From an uncultured Treponema sp. (GTDB lineage: Bacteria > Spirochaetota > Spirochaetia > Treponematales > Treponemataceae): DNA of 64,000 nt. Shown in pieces: positions 25,956 to 34,400 of this stretch; position 1 is the stretch's first letter, and the number at the start of each line of letters is the position of its first letter. Location: assembly GCF_946187725.1 (NCBI RefSeq), contig NZ_CAMHSK010000003.1, positions 62,001 through 126,000 of the forward strand. The letters are read 5' to 3'. The notes below the pieces were generated by a model. The model did no database searches. It was not told where the DNA came from and saw only the letters and a list, made by a program, of their open reading frames with translations. The translations under genes and the position numbers were made by a program.

Positions 25956-28174
25956 TTTTCGTCTCCGGGAATTGTTTTGTTCGAAAGTTCATGCGGTTCC
26001 ATGATTTTAAAAAGTGAATCTGATTGAAGCGGAACTTCGCTCACCGTAACCGCAAGTGCCTGTGAGAGCGCAGAGGTATAGGCCGCCGGGAGCATCGAAT
26101 AGACAAGATGGCCGATTTGCTTAGGTTCTTCTTCGGATTTTGTAAATTGCACCGAAATTGACGGACATTTTAATGTATCTTCGTCAACGAGCGTTGAAAG
26201 ACAGCGCTGGATTGCCCGGTATACGGAATTTTCGGCCGCTTTCGGTGATAAAATCTTTCCGCCGTCAATAATTACGCAGATTTTGCGAAGATTTTCACGG
26301 AAAGTGCAGGTGTCAAGTTCAAGCTCAACCGTGCAGGTTCCGAATGCCGTGTTGTAAAATGGTGCGCCTGTGAATTCTTCCTGATTCCATGCTTTTTTTC
26401 TTGAAACCGGGAGGCTTTTTTTTACGGAAAATGCTGTGCCGTCGATCTTCTTTCGCTTGATGGCTTCAACGCATTTTTTTAAGAGAATTGTCTTTATGCT
26501 TGAAGTTCCAATCAATGTGTCAGGTATTTTGACAGGCGGATTTTTCTTGCCTTCGTTTTCGTTGCTTGCTTCGTTTGTGAAGACGATGTTCCGCTTTTCG
26601 AGTTCAAGGCCTTCCATGATGATTTTGAGCCAGATTTCTTTGATGGAAGGTGATGGCGGATATTCGTTGACTACGATTTTTTTGTCTTCCGTTACGGAGA
26701 TTTGGACAGAGATGTTTGATTTTTCAAAATTTGTGCCCAGATAGCCGCTTCCGTCGTAAGCACAGGCGAGCCCGATTCCGCGCATTGGCGGTGAATAAGA
26801 CAATTTTCCTTCGTTTTCGAAACGATTTTTGCCTGCGAGTCTTGCAACGGCGAATTTTCGTTTGAAGTCACTACGAATTGCCACTGCATTGATTGCGTCA
26901 ATTGAGCGTCCGAATGAAAAACTGAACGGTTTGGTCATTTTCTGAAGGCCGCCGGCTTTGTTCATTTGCCGCAAGTCCACTGGAGAAAAGCCCGTTATGT
27001 CAGCAATTTTCTGAATCTGATTTTCAACTGCAAAAAACGCCTGCGAATCAATCATCGAAAGGTGCAGGGAAGAAGGCGGATTGCTGCTAGAGTATGCTTT
27101 TGCGTCAACTTTCACATTCCTACAGTTGTAGATTCCTGTGCTTGCGATTGCAAGGCGATCGAGTATGTCCGAGGCAAAAGGATTGCAGGAACCGGCATCA
27201 AATTCGATTGAGATGTCCATTGCCGAAATTATGCCGTTTTTGTCCAGAGCCGTTTTATGCGAAATCGTTATGTCTGGCGGGAATTCGATAAGTTCTTCAT
27301 GCGCTTTTCTTGAAAGAGAGAATTTGACGGCCTTTCCTGTTTTGAGGGCGGTGAGTGCGGTAAGGGCTGCGAAAATGCTGTTAATCCAGAGCGAATTTGT
27401 TGTTTTTACGGAAATTCTTGTTCTGGTGACTATGATTTTTTCTTTTGGAAAGCCGGTCACTTCTGAAACTGTCTGCCGTAATTCTGAAATCCAATGGCTA
27501 GGCGTAAAAATGTGAAGATTTCCGCCTTTTTGATAGCAGAGAACGCCGTCTGTTTCTTTGTTTGTTCGATAGTGAATCCGATTTTTCCAAAGCCCCTCGA
27601 TTATGTATGCCGCTTTTTCTTCATCGGCGAAAATTTCACCTGGATTGCCGACGGTATATTTTCTTCGTGCTATGATTCTTTTGCCGTCGCTTTCTGAATA
27701 ATGTTGTAATGGAGCGGGGAAAGCAGGAAGGTCTTGCAAAGACTTTTTTTGCTCCTCTGTGATTGTTGAAAGATTTTTGACAGAATCAGCGAATTTTTCT
27801 TCATGTTCCTCTAAATCTTTTTTATCAAGAGTGATTTGTACTGATTTTTCCAGTTCAAGCAAGGTCTCTTTGTCCGGGCCGGCCAGAATTGCTACCGGTT
27901 CCCCTTTGAAAACAATTTTGCCTGAGCAGAGAATCGGAATGTCGGTTCCGAGAATATTAATCCATTTTTTTTGAGGAAGGTCGTTGTGCGTGATTAGAAT
28001 GCAGTCTTCGGGAACTTTGATTTTTGGGTCAAAGCAGATTGTTGAAATCACGCCGTCGGAAAATGGACTTCTGATTAAAATGGCATGAAGCATGTCCGGC
28101 GCAGTCATGTCGCTGTAAAATTCATCTGAGAAAAGGGTCTTTTTTTTGTCACTTGCTTTTCTCTTAGCGGCCAT
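25952..28174 (-). CDS. Xanthine dehydrogenase-like large subunit lacking molybdenum-cofactor motifs
   Basis: A 740-aa protein with the overall order of XdhA/CoxL: hammerhead domain (about residues 18-130, LHAILIRSPFSDGVIS.., IVFKGEPVAIL), then two MoCoBD-like regions. The key motifs are missing: GGGFGGK is replaced by RISVKTTNSLW, AFRGFGxPQ by SLHLSMIDSQ, and the GVGEP loop with the catalytic Glu by GHLVYSML. Scaffold residues around them (QAFFAVENQIQKIADITGFSPVDLRQMN) still align. It is thus probably not a molybdenum hydroxylase; a structural or other catalytic role is open. ATG 28174 has GGAG 10 nt upstream and overlaps the aminotransferase gene by 11 bp; an in-frame TTG at 28189 is less likely. 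Confidence 0.7.
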   Translation of the reverse strand: MAAKRKASDKKKTLFSDEFYSDMTAPDMLHAILIRSPFSDGVISTICFDPKIKVPEDCILITHNDLPQKKWINILGTDIPILCSGKIVFKGEPVAILAGPDKETLLELEKSVQITLDKKDLEEHEEKFADSVKNLSTITEEQKKSLQDLPAFPAPLQHYSESDGKRIIARRKYTVGNPGEIFADEEKAAYIIEGLWKNRIHYRTNKETDGVLCYQKGGNLHIFTPSHWISELRQTVSEVTGFPKEKIIVTRTRISVKTTNSLWINSIFAALTALTALKTGKAVKFSLSRKAHEELIEFPPDITISHKTALDKNGIISAMDISIEFDAGSCNPFASDILDRLAIASTGIYNCRNVKVDAKAYSSSNPPSSLHLSMIDSQAFFAVENQIQKIADITGFSPVDLRQMNKAGGLQKMTKPFSFSFGRSIDAINAVAIRSDFKRKFAVARLAGKNRFENEGKLSYSPPMRGIGLACAYDGSGYLGTNFEKSNISVQISVTEDKKIVVNEYPPSPSIKEIWLKIIMEGLELEKRNIVFTNEASNENEGKKNPPVKIPDTLIGTSSIKTILLKKCVEAIKRKKIDGTAFSVKKSLPVSRKKAWNQEEFTGAPFYNTAFGTCTVELELDTCTFRENLRKICVIIDGGKILSPKAAENSVYRAIQRCLSTLVDEDTLKCPSISVQFTKSEEEPKQIGHLVYSMLPAAYTSALSQALAVTVSEVPLQSDSLFKIMEPHELSNKTIPGDEK

Positions 28175-29354
28175 GATGCTTTTCTCCAACTTGTTTTACT
28201 GCTTCAATTACGATTTTAGCCTTTTCTTCACCCATGTCAGGATAAAGAGGAAGAGTGATTGTGTTTGCGGTATGCCTTTCTGCGTTCGGAAAATTTTCGG
28301 CCCTGAAATCAGGATATTTTTCTTTCCAATAAGTAAAGTGGAACAGCGCGATAAAATGCATTGAAATTCCGATTCCAAGCGATTGAAGTTCCGAGGCAAA
28401 TGTGTTTCGGTCGCAGTCAAGTTTTTCTGGATTTATCTGAAGCAGATAAAGATGCCATGAATTTCCTTCGCCATCTGGAGGAAGCGTGAGATAATCACAA
28501 TCTTTGAATGCTTCATTGTAGATTTTGACGATTTTTTTGCGTTTTTCGTCAAATGATTTTGCCTTTTTGAGCTGAACCCGGCCGATTGCACTCAAAATGT
28601 CCGGAAGATTTGATTTGAAACCTGGGGCGATAATATCGTATTCCCAGCTTGCTTTTGGATTTGTGTAGCGGTCCCATGCGTCTCTGTTCATTCCATGCAG
28701 ACGCATCTGGCTCATTCTTTTGGCGAGTGCGTCATTGTTTGTAGTCAGCATTCCGCCTTCACCGGTCGTCATTGTTTTTGTGGCGTAAAACGAAAAGACT
28801 CCGACATCGCCAAGCGTTCCCGCGAATCCATTTGCGGTAGGACAAGGGAAAGAATGTGCCGCATCCTCGATGACATAGATTTTGTTTTCTGGAGTGGAAT
28901 ATTTTTGCGCAAGCTCGTTGATTTTTGCCATGTCACAAAGATTTCCTGCGACATGAACCGGAACAATTGCGCAGATTTTATGCTCCGTGTCGTTTTTTAA
29001 GATTTTTTCGATTTCTGAAGGCGAAATTGAGTATGAATCTTTTTCGATATCGGCAAAAAAAACATCTCCGCCCAAATGAACTGCACAGGCTGCTGTAGAG
29101 ACAAAAGTGTAGGGCGTTGTAATGACGGCTTTGCCCGCTCTGACACCGCAGGCTTCCATTGCAAGAATCATTCCGCTGGTGTTTGAGTTGACCGCGAGCG
29201 CATGTTTTGAGCCTACATAAGCGGCAAATTCCTGTTCAAAAGCGTGAGTGACACTGCCTGTCGTGAGCCAGAGTGAATCAATGACATCGCATACGGCTTT
29301 TTTTTCTTCATCATCAAAAGAAGGTCTGAAAAACGGAACTTTTATCTCGGACAT
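28164..29354 (-). CDS. DegT/DnrJ/EryC1/StrS sugar aminotransferase
   Basis: A 396-aa PLP enzyme of the family that aminates nucleotide-linked keto-sugars. PFFRPSFDDEEKKAV at the start, LWLTTGSVTHAFEQEFAAYVGSKHALAVNSNTSGM (phosphate-binding Ser/Thr), VIEDAAHSF (Asp and His stacking on PLP) and FSFYATKTMTTGEGGML (Schiff-base Lys in SFYATKT) are all present. It would use the keto-sugar made by the CapD-like protein encoded just upstream, for surface glycan or flagellin-type glycosylation. TATAAT at 29361-29366 ends 6 nt before ATG 29354 with no ribosome site, so the last four genes of the block can also start from their own, leaderless promoter; an in-frame TTG at 29372 lies inside that promoter. 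Confidence 0.92.
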   Translation of the reverse strand: MSEIKVPFFRPSFDDEEKKAVCDVIDSLWLTTGSVTHAFEQEFAAYVGSKHALAVNSNTSGMILAMEACGVRAGKAVITTPYTFVSTAACAVHLGGDVFFADIEKDSYSISPSEIEKILKNDTEHKICAIVPVHVAGNLCDMAKINELAQKYSTPENKIYVIEDAAHSFPCPTANGFAGTLGDVGVFSFYATKTMTTGEGGMLTTNNDALAKRMSQMRLHGMNRDAWDRYTNPKASWEYDIIAPGFKSNLPDILSAIGRVQLKKAKSFDEKRKKIVKIYNEAFKDCDYLTLPPDGEGNSWHLYLLQINPEKLDCDRNTFASELQSLGIGISMHFIALFHFTYWKEKYPDFRAENFPNAERHTANTITLPLYPDMGEEKAKIVIEAVKQVGEKHHGR

Positions 29355-29417
29355 AGAAATATTATAACGCAAAGCGGAGAAAAGAGAAACTAGAGAATCG
29401 TGGATTAACGCAGATGA

Positions 29418-30920
29418 TTACAGATTCATCGAGTCGTTTTTTTGCGTTACTTTGTAGTATTCGTCCAGAGTCGGAACTGCTTCCCTGAGGATTGAAATGA
29501 GCTTTTCTTTGTTGCGGAAACTTTCTTCATCACCATTGAAACAGCAGATTGGCTCAAGTTTTTTTAGAAGAATATCCAGCTTGTCATCGCCGAATTCGAT
29601 GTTTTTAAGAACCAGAACCTTTTCATAGTCGGTCTTCTGCGGATTTTCTTCTGAAAGCCAAAGCGGCTCGTAAATCCGTTCGCCTTCTCTGGCACCAATG
29701 ATTTTAATTTCGATGTCTTTACCTGGTTCGTGCCCTGAGAATTTGATTATCTGTTCAGCCAAATCGATTATTTTGATTGGCTCGCCCATATCAAGAAGAT
29801 AGGACTTTCCATTTTCACCAACACCGCCGGTTTCAAGTACGAGAGAACATGCTTCTGGAATCGTCATGAAAAAGCGTTCCATTTCTTTGTCAGTTACTGT
29901 CACAGGTCCGCCGGTTTTAATCTGCTGCTGGAAAAGAGGAAGAATTGAACCTCGTGAGCCAAGAACATTGCCAAACCTTACGAACATGAAATCCTGATCA
30001 TAAGAGGCTTTTTTTGAATATTGTAGGATAAGCTTTTCGCAGAGCATTTTGCTTGCACCGTAAACGCTTACAGGACTTACCGCCTTGTCGGTTGAAATCA
30101 AAACGAAACGCTGAACTCCGCATTCAATAGCGGCATCAAGCAGATTTTTTGTTCCAAAAACATTGTTTTCGATTACGGCAACAGGATTTTCTTCCATCAT
30201 TGGAACATGCTTGTAGGCCGCACAGTGGAAAATAACATCAGCGCGGGTTTTTTTGATGATATAACGAACATATTCCCTGTCTTTCATGTCGCCGATGATT
30301 GGAACAACAGTCGCCGCTTCGCCAACACCTTCCTGTTGTAAAACATGAAGTTCACGGTAAATCTGAACGATTGAATTTTCTCCATGCCCAAAAAGATAGA
30401 GACGTTCTGCTCCACCCGAAAGGAGCTGACGCGAAAGTTCTGAACCGATTGAACCGCCTGCGCCTGTAATCAAAACTCGTTTTCCACGAAGATATTGCAG
30501 GCTTTCATGCAGCGGAATGATGATTGGAGTGCGGCCAAGAATGTCGAGAGGGTCAATTTCGCGGGTCTGTACAAAATGCGCCTTTCCGTCAATAATCTGG
30601 CTTACGCTTGGGAGAATTCGGATATGGGCAAAACCGCCCTTTTTTAAGACCTCGTAGATTTCACGGATTTTTTCTGTAGGTGCGGATGGAATTGCAATTA
30701 TTGCTTCATCAAGAGGGCCGCATCTAAGCAGTTTTGCAACTTCGGAAATCGTTCCAAGAACCGGGATTCCGTCAATCTGCGTTCCAATAAGATTCTTGTC
30801 GTCATCCAGAAATGCCGCAACTGTACCGAAGACTTTTTTGCGCCGCAAGTCCTCTGCAATCATTTGACCGGCAAAGCCGGCTCCGATTATGTAAATCTGT
30901 GAATCACTCTTCTGTAGCAT
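29418..30920 (-). CDS. CapD/FlaA1/WbpM-type nucleotide-sugar dehydratase/epimerase, soluble form
   Basis: A 500-aa protein with two Rossmann parts: an N-terminal CoA-binding-like domain (IYIIGAGFAGQMIAEDL, residues 9-25) and a C-terminal SDR domain (RVLITGAGGSIGSELSRQL, about residue 150; STDKAVSPVSVYGASKMLCEK with Tyr and Lys). The four N-terminal membrane helices of PglF/WbpM are absent, so it is cytoplasmic. It likely makes a 4-keto-6-deoxy sugar nucleotide that the following aminotransferase converts to an amino sugar. Its start overlaps the GGDEF gene by 17 bp; its last codons (DSMNL) run into a degenerate copy of the ACGCAGAT repeat. Confidence 0.9.
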   Translation of the reverse strand: MLQKSDSQIYIIGAGFAGQMIAEDLRRKKVFGTVAAFLDDDKNLIGTQIDGIPVLGTISEVAKLLRCGPLDEAIIAIPSAPTEKIREIYEVLKKGGFAHIRILPSVSQIIDGKAHFVQTREIDPLDILGRTPIIIPLHESLQYLRGKRVLITGAGGSIGSELSRQLLSGGAERLYLFGHGENSIVQIYRELHVLQQEGVGEAATVVPIIGDMKDREYVRYIIKKTRADVIFHCAAYKHVPMMEENPVAVIENNVFGTKNLLDAAIECGVQRFVLISTDKAVSPVSVYGASKMLCEKLILQYSKKASYDQDFMFVRFGNVLGSRGSILPLFQQQIKTGGPVTVTDKEMERFFMTIPEACSLVLETGGVGENGKSYLLDMGEPIKIIDLAEQIIKFSGHEPGKDIEIKIIGAREGERIYEPLWLSEENPQKTDYEKVLVLKNIEFGDDKLDILLKKLEPICCFNGDEESFRNKEKLISILREAVPTLDEYYKVTQKNDSMNL

Positions 30921-32292
30921 AATTCTCTTCGTAAATCTCGCAGCCGCGTTTGCCTTTTTCTTTTACGATGTACAGGGCTTTGTCTGCTTTTTTAAATAAT
31001 TCATCATTGTAACCGTTTTTAGAAAATGCAACGCCAACGCTGATTGAAACTGGTTTTATTCCGTCTTTGATGTTGAGGAGTTTTTCATTGACACTCAGAA
31101 TTTTTTGCTTGATTATGTATGCACTCTGTCTTCCACAGTGCGGCATGATTACAGAGAATTCATCGCCACCGATTCTTGCGACATAATCATCAGTTCGGAA
31201 AGTTTCGGTAAGAATGCGTGAAAGCTCCTGAAGTGCAATGTCGCCGCCAGCGTGACCGTAGTTGTCGTTTATGCACTTGAAATTATCCATATCGATGAGA
31301 AGTAGTGCAATCTGCTGTTTTTTATCTGCGGAAGTCTGGCAAATCTGGTCAAAGGCCCGTCTGTTTAAAATGCCTGTGAGTGCGTCATATTCTGCCTTTT
31401 TAAGAAGTGACTGTTCGTTCTGTGCTTTAAGGTCATAAATTTCGTTGTAACTTTCGGCAAGCTGCTTGCATTCCAATGAACCGATAACGCTCAATTTTGT
31501 ATCGTTCTTAATCGAATTCTTGAAATTTTCGAGAGGAAGAATTATGAGGTAAGCGAATGAAATGAAAAGAATTACATTTACGATTAAGAGCAGAAGAAAA
31601 AGGAATCTGAGTCGCTGAATGTTTGTACCGAGTTCGTCAGCATTCATGTTCAGCTCGTCTTTGATTTGATTTTCGATAGCAGCAATTGTGAGACGGCAGT
31701 TTTCGTTGATTCGTGTTTTATAGATGAGGTAGCCTTCGCTGTAAAGGTTGTTGAGGGCTGTTTCCTGAAGTTGTTTGGAAGTTGTGTTTTCATCAATGCC
31801 ACGAATTGGAATTTCTGCGATTTGTGGCGGAATGTTTTCGCTGTTGATAACCTGATATGCCAGTCGGATGGCGTAAAGCTCCATTTTAATAAGGCTGTTG
31901 CACTGTTCGATAGCGATTTTAAGACGCTGCAGTGCAAGGTCTTTTTCGGAACAGACTTTTTCCAGATTTTCGAGAGCCTTTTCCTGCCTTTTGGCAATAT
32001 TGATTTCTTCGAGATAATCCTGAGCGTACATTTCTTTGTGCGTAACGACAAAGAGCCTGGCCCTGTCAGTAAGGTAATTTGAACTTTCCTTGATGAGTTC
32101 TGAACTCTGCTCGCAGATTACGAATTTGGCGATGGCATGTTCAACTGCATGGAAGCGGGAATTTACTGTAGCAGAGATAATAAGAATAAAACCGAATACA
32201 ATTGCCGTGAGAACGATGAAAAAAATGTCGAGAAACTGAATGTTGATTCCTGTTACGGAATGTTGCTTTTCTGAATTCTGCTTGTCCTGCAA
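30904..32292 (-). CDS. Membrane-bound GGDEF diguanylate cyclase
   Basis: A 462-aa protein: membrane helix at about 20-42, a helical extracytoplasmic region to about 235 (four-helix sensor type), second helix at about 236-258, and a C-terminal GGDEF domain from AEYDALTGILNRRAF. The active site is RIGGDEF, intact, and an inhibitory site RTDD lies five residues before it. It should make c-di-GMP from GTP under product feedback. No ATG is available near the N-terminus; the start is TTG 32292, with GGGAGA about 11 nt upstream on the minus strand. It overlaps the CapD gene, so polysaccharide sugar supply and signal are produced from one message. Confidence 0.9.
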   Translation of the reverse strand: MQDKQNSEKQHSVTGINIQFLDIFFIVLTAIVFGFILIISATVNSRFHAVEHAIAKFVICEQSSELIKESSNYLTDRARLFVVTHKEMYAQDYLEEINIAKRQEKALENLEKVCSEKDLALQRLKIAIEQCNSLIKMELYAIRLAYQVINSENIPPQIAEIPIRGIDENTTSKQLQETALNNLYSEGYLIYKTRINENCRLTIAAIENQIKDELNMNADELGTNIQRLRFLFLLLLIVNVILFISFAYLIILPLENFKNSIKNDTKLSVIGSLECKQLAESYNEIYDLKAQNEQSLLKKAEYDALTGILNRRAFDQICQTSADKKQQIALLLIDMDNFKCINDNYGHAGGDIALQELSRILTETFRTDDYVARIGGDEFSVIMPHCGRQSAYIIKQKILSVNEKLLNIKDGIKPVSISVGVAFSKNGYNDELFKKADKALYIVKEKGKRGCEIYEENYATEE

Positions 32293-32364
32293 GATTTATA
32301 AAATCTCCCTACAATGAGTAACTTAAATATTTTATTGCAGGTATCGGAATTTTGCAAGCAAAGA

Positions 32365-33378
32365 TTACTTGTGTTTTGCGTAATTCAGAATTTCACGGTA
32401 AAGGTCAAAATCTTGTGCAGAGCCTTCCTTGATGACTTTTTCACAGGCCTTTTGCCATGGCTCGATGTCGGTCACGCTTGTGAGTGTTGCCCCTGCTGCA
32501 AGAAGTTCTTTTTTAACCTTGTCTTCTTTGGTCTGAGAGATTTTTCGGCAGTATTCGCTGGCGTACTTTCCTGCTTCGATGAGGATACGCTGCTGTTCTT
32601 TTGAGAGTGATGACCAGCATTCTTCGGTGATGATTGTTTCCATTACACCGAGCGTGTGGCCGTCAAGAATCATGTATGGAGCTACAGAATAGAAGTAATT
32701 TGCAAGATAGTTTGCGATTGGCTGTTCTGCCGCGTCAATCAGGCCTGTCTGAAGTGCTGGATAAAGGTCAGCGTAGTTTACGGCTACGGAATTTGCCTGG
32801 AGACCTGCAATCATTCCCTGCATTGCCTTGTCGTTCGTGCCGCGTACATTGAGGCCTTTGAAATCTTCGACTTTTGTGATTTTTTTGGTTGAGAAGAAGT
32901 GTCGGAATCCCTCTTCGCCGAAGAAAAGCCCCCTTAATCCAAGACCGGCTTCAAGCGGTTCATTTAGGATTTTTGCCGCAGTTTCAGAATCAGCGAACTT
33001 CCAGAAATGATTGCGGCTGGAGAAGGTGAATGGAACTGAAAGAAGTGATGTTTTTTTGCAGTTGTACATCGCCATGTTGACGGCTGACATACGGTGAATC
33101 TGAATGGTGGAATTGGGCTTGAGCATGAGTTCCATTACAGAATCAACATCACCCAGAATGCCTGAGCAGTGAAGGTCGATTTTAATCTTGCCGCCTGAAA
33201 GTTCTTCAACCTTTTCTTTGAAGGCATGATCCATCTGCCCCGCGATTGTATCGTCCGGATTGACTTCTGCCATTACTAAAGTGATTTCTTTGATGTCTTT
33301 TGCATTTTTCTCGTTGCACGAAATGAGCGATATAATAGAAAGAAATGATGCAGATAATAATAAATGTTTCCTAAGCAT
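32365..33378 (-). CDS. Orphan TRAP transporter substrate-binding lipoprotein (DctP family)
   Basis: A 337-aa lipoprotein (lipobox SLISC). The DctP fold is clear from FKEKVEELSGGKIKIDLHCSGILGDVDSVMELM, the central GLNVRGTNDKAMQGMIAGLQANSVAVNYADLYPALQTGLIDAAEQP and the conserved Arg in LNVRG that binds a carboxylate. Such proteins deliver small acids to a DctQM permease, but no permease gene is adjacent. It may serve a permease elsewhere or act as a sensor. ATG 33378 follows AGAGG. A 72-bp gap with no terminator separates it from the GGDEF gene, so it can head the operon and might sense a ligand for the cyclase; that link is inference. Confidence 0.88.
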   Translation of the reverse strand: MLRKHLLLSASFLSIISLISCNEKNAKDIKEITLVMAEVNPDDTIAGQMDHAFKEKVEELSGGKIKIDLHCSGILGDVDSVMELMLKPNSTIQIHRMSAVNMAMYNCKKTSLLSVPFTFSSRNHFWKFADSETAAKILNEPLEAGLGLRGLFFGEEGFRHFFSTKKITKVEDFKGLNVRGTNDKAMQGMIAGLQANSVAVNYADLYPALQTGLIDAAEQPIANYLANYFYSVAPYMILDGHTLGVMETIITEECWSSLSKEQQRILIEAGKYASEYCRKISQTKEDKVKKELLAAGATLTSVTDIEPWQKACEKVIKEGSAQDFDLYREILNYAKHK

Positions 33379-33545
33379 TGTGCGAACCCTCTTAAACCGA
33401 TTGTAATGTAAAAATTGAAATTGTCAAATAAAAAAGATTTTTGCAGTAATCTCTTGTAGAATTGTTTCGGCCTATTGATACGATGCTAAAAAACTGTTAA
33501 TATATCCAACACTGTTCGCTTATTTTGCTGACAGTGACTTTGAAA

Positions 33546-33590
33546 AATCAAGCACCTGATTCTACGCGGCTGTTAGAATCTGCCTTGATT
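33546..33590 (+). promoter_or_regulatory. Stem-loop in the rpsD leader
   Basis: AATCAAG (33546-33552) pairs with CTTGATT (33584-33590) and GATTCTA (33558-33564) with TAGAATC (33574-33580), separated by an internal loop. It ends about 13 nt before the AGGAG ribosome site of rpsD. S4 represses its own operons through leader RNA in other bacteria, so this is a candidate site. Confidence 0.5.
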
Positions 33591-33614
33591 AAAATTTATT
33601 TTTAGGAGCTAAAA

Positions 33615-34208
33615 ATGGCTACACGACGCAATCCTCGTTTCAAGGAATGTCGAAGACTTGGTGTTAATGTTTGTGGACACCCAAAGGCAATGGACAGAGC
33701 TGGTGCACCAGCTTTCAAAAAAACAAAGAAATCTTCTGATTATGCTTTGCACTTAATTGAAAAACAGAAGGTAAAGGCTTACTACAACATTCTCGAAAAA
33801 CAGCTTCGCCGCTACTTCGAGAAGGCAGCAAAGTCTAAGGAAATGACAGGTACAGCTCTCTTGGTTTCTCTTGAGACTCGCCTTGATAACCTCGTTTACC
33901 GACTTGGATTCGCTTCTTCAATCCGCATGGCTCGCCAGATGGTAAGCCACAAGCACATTGAAGTTGACGGAAAAGTAATCAACATCCCTTCATACGCTGT
34001 AAAAGTTGGTTCAACACTTTCTTTGGTTGAGAAGATGAGAAAGAGCGAACAGTTCAAGTCTACATACCTCTCAAACAACAGAGCAAAACTTGACTACCTC
34101 GAGCGTGATGATGACAACTTCTCTGGTAAGCTTGCTCGTCTTCCACTCCGTTCAGAAATCCCGGTTCAGATCAACGACCAGATGGTTGTCGAATACTACA
34201 GCAAATAG
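33615..34208 (+). CDS. rpsD: 30S ribosomal protein S4
   Basis: A 197-aa protein that nucleates 30S assembly by binding 16S rRNA. The S4 RNA-binding domain is seen at RLDNLVYRLGFASSIRMARQMVSHKHIEVDGKVINIPSYAVKVG (about residues 90-135), and the N-terminus RNPRFKECRRLGVNVCGHP is the zinc-free type with only two Cys. AGGAG precedes ATG 33615. It stands alone here, away from the ribosomal alpha operon, as in various bacteria, and a strong terminator follows. The leader holds a stem-loop that may serve feedback. Confidence 0.98.
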   Translation: MATRRNPRFKECRRLGVNVCGHPKAMDRAGAPAFKKTKKSSDYALHLIEKQKVKAYYNILEKQLRRYFEKAAKSKEMTGTALLVSLETRLDNLVYRLGFASSIRMARQMVSHKHIEVDGKVINIPSYAVKVGSTLSLVEKMRKSEQFKSTYLSNNRAKLDYLERDDDNFSGKLARLPLRSEIPVQINDQMVVEYYSK

Positions 34209-34227
34209 TAGTTTCTGAACAGCAAGA

Positions 34228-34257
34228 AGCCGCTCCATTCGGGGCGGTTTTTTTTTG
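34228..34257 (+). terminator. Rho-independent terminator of rpsD
   Basis: GCCGCTCC pairs with GGGGCGGT around an ATTC loop, followed by about ten T residues. Confidence 0.9.
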
Positions 34258-34264
34258 TTTATTA

Positions 34265-34340
34265 GACGCGGATGAACGCAGATGCACACGGATTTTATTT
34301 TTTATCCGCGTTAATCGGCGTGTATCCGCGTCTTTTTTTC
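34265..34340. repeat. Inverted ACGCGGAT repeat with T-run
   Basis: Two 29-nt arms (34265-34293, 34304-34332) match at 23 of 29 positions and are followed by eight T. Each arm consists of three GCGGAT/GCAGAT units about 10 nt apart, the widespread bacterial intergenic motif of the type GACGCGGATTAACGCAGAT. It could act as a second terminator between rpsD and clpB. A degenerate single arm lies at 29400-29430. Confidence 0.8.
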
Positions 34341-34400
34341 TTGCCGTTTGATGTATTTCTTATTATTTTCATATTGAAAGATAAAAACAGGGGGTATACT

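Noticed and set aside
25952-28174. Pseudogene status for the oxidoreductase large subunit
   Set aside because: No stop or frameshift, coupled overlaps on both sides, and scaffold positions kept, so a maintained protein is more likely than a broken one.
34272-34400. N-terminal extension of clpB
   Set aside because: Runs through the inverted GCGGAT repeat and T-run; ATG 34401 has AGGGGG and aligns with ClpB N-termini.
34340-34400. CIRCE or sigma-32-type heat-shock promoter for clpB
   Set aside because: No TTAGCACTC-N9-GAGTGCTAA palindrome and no CCCCAT-type -10 seen.
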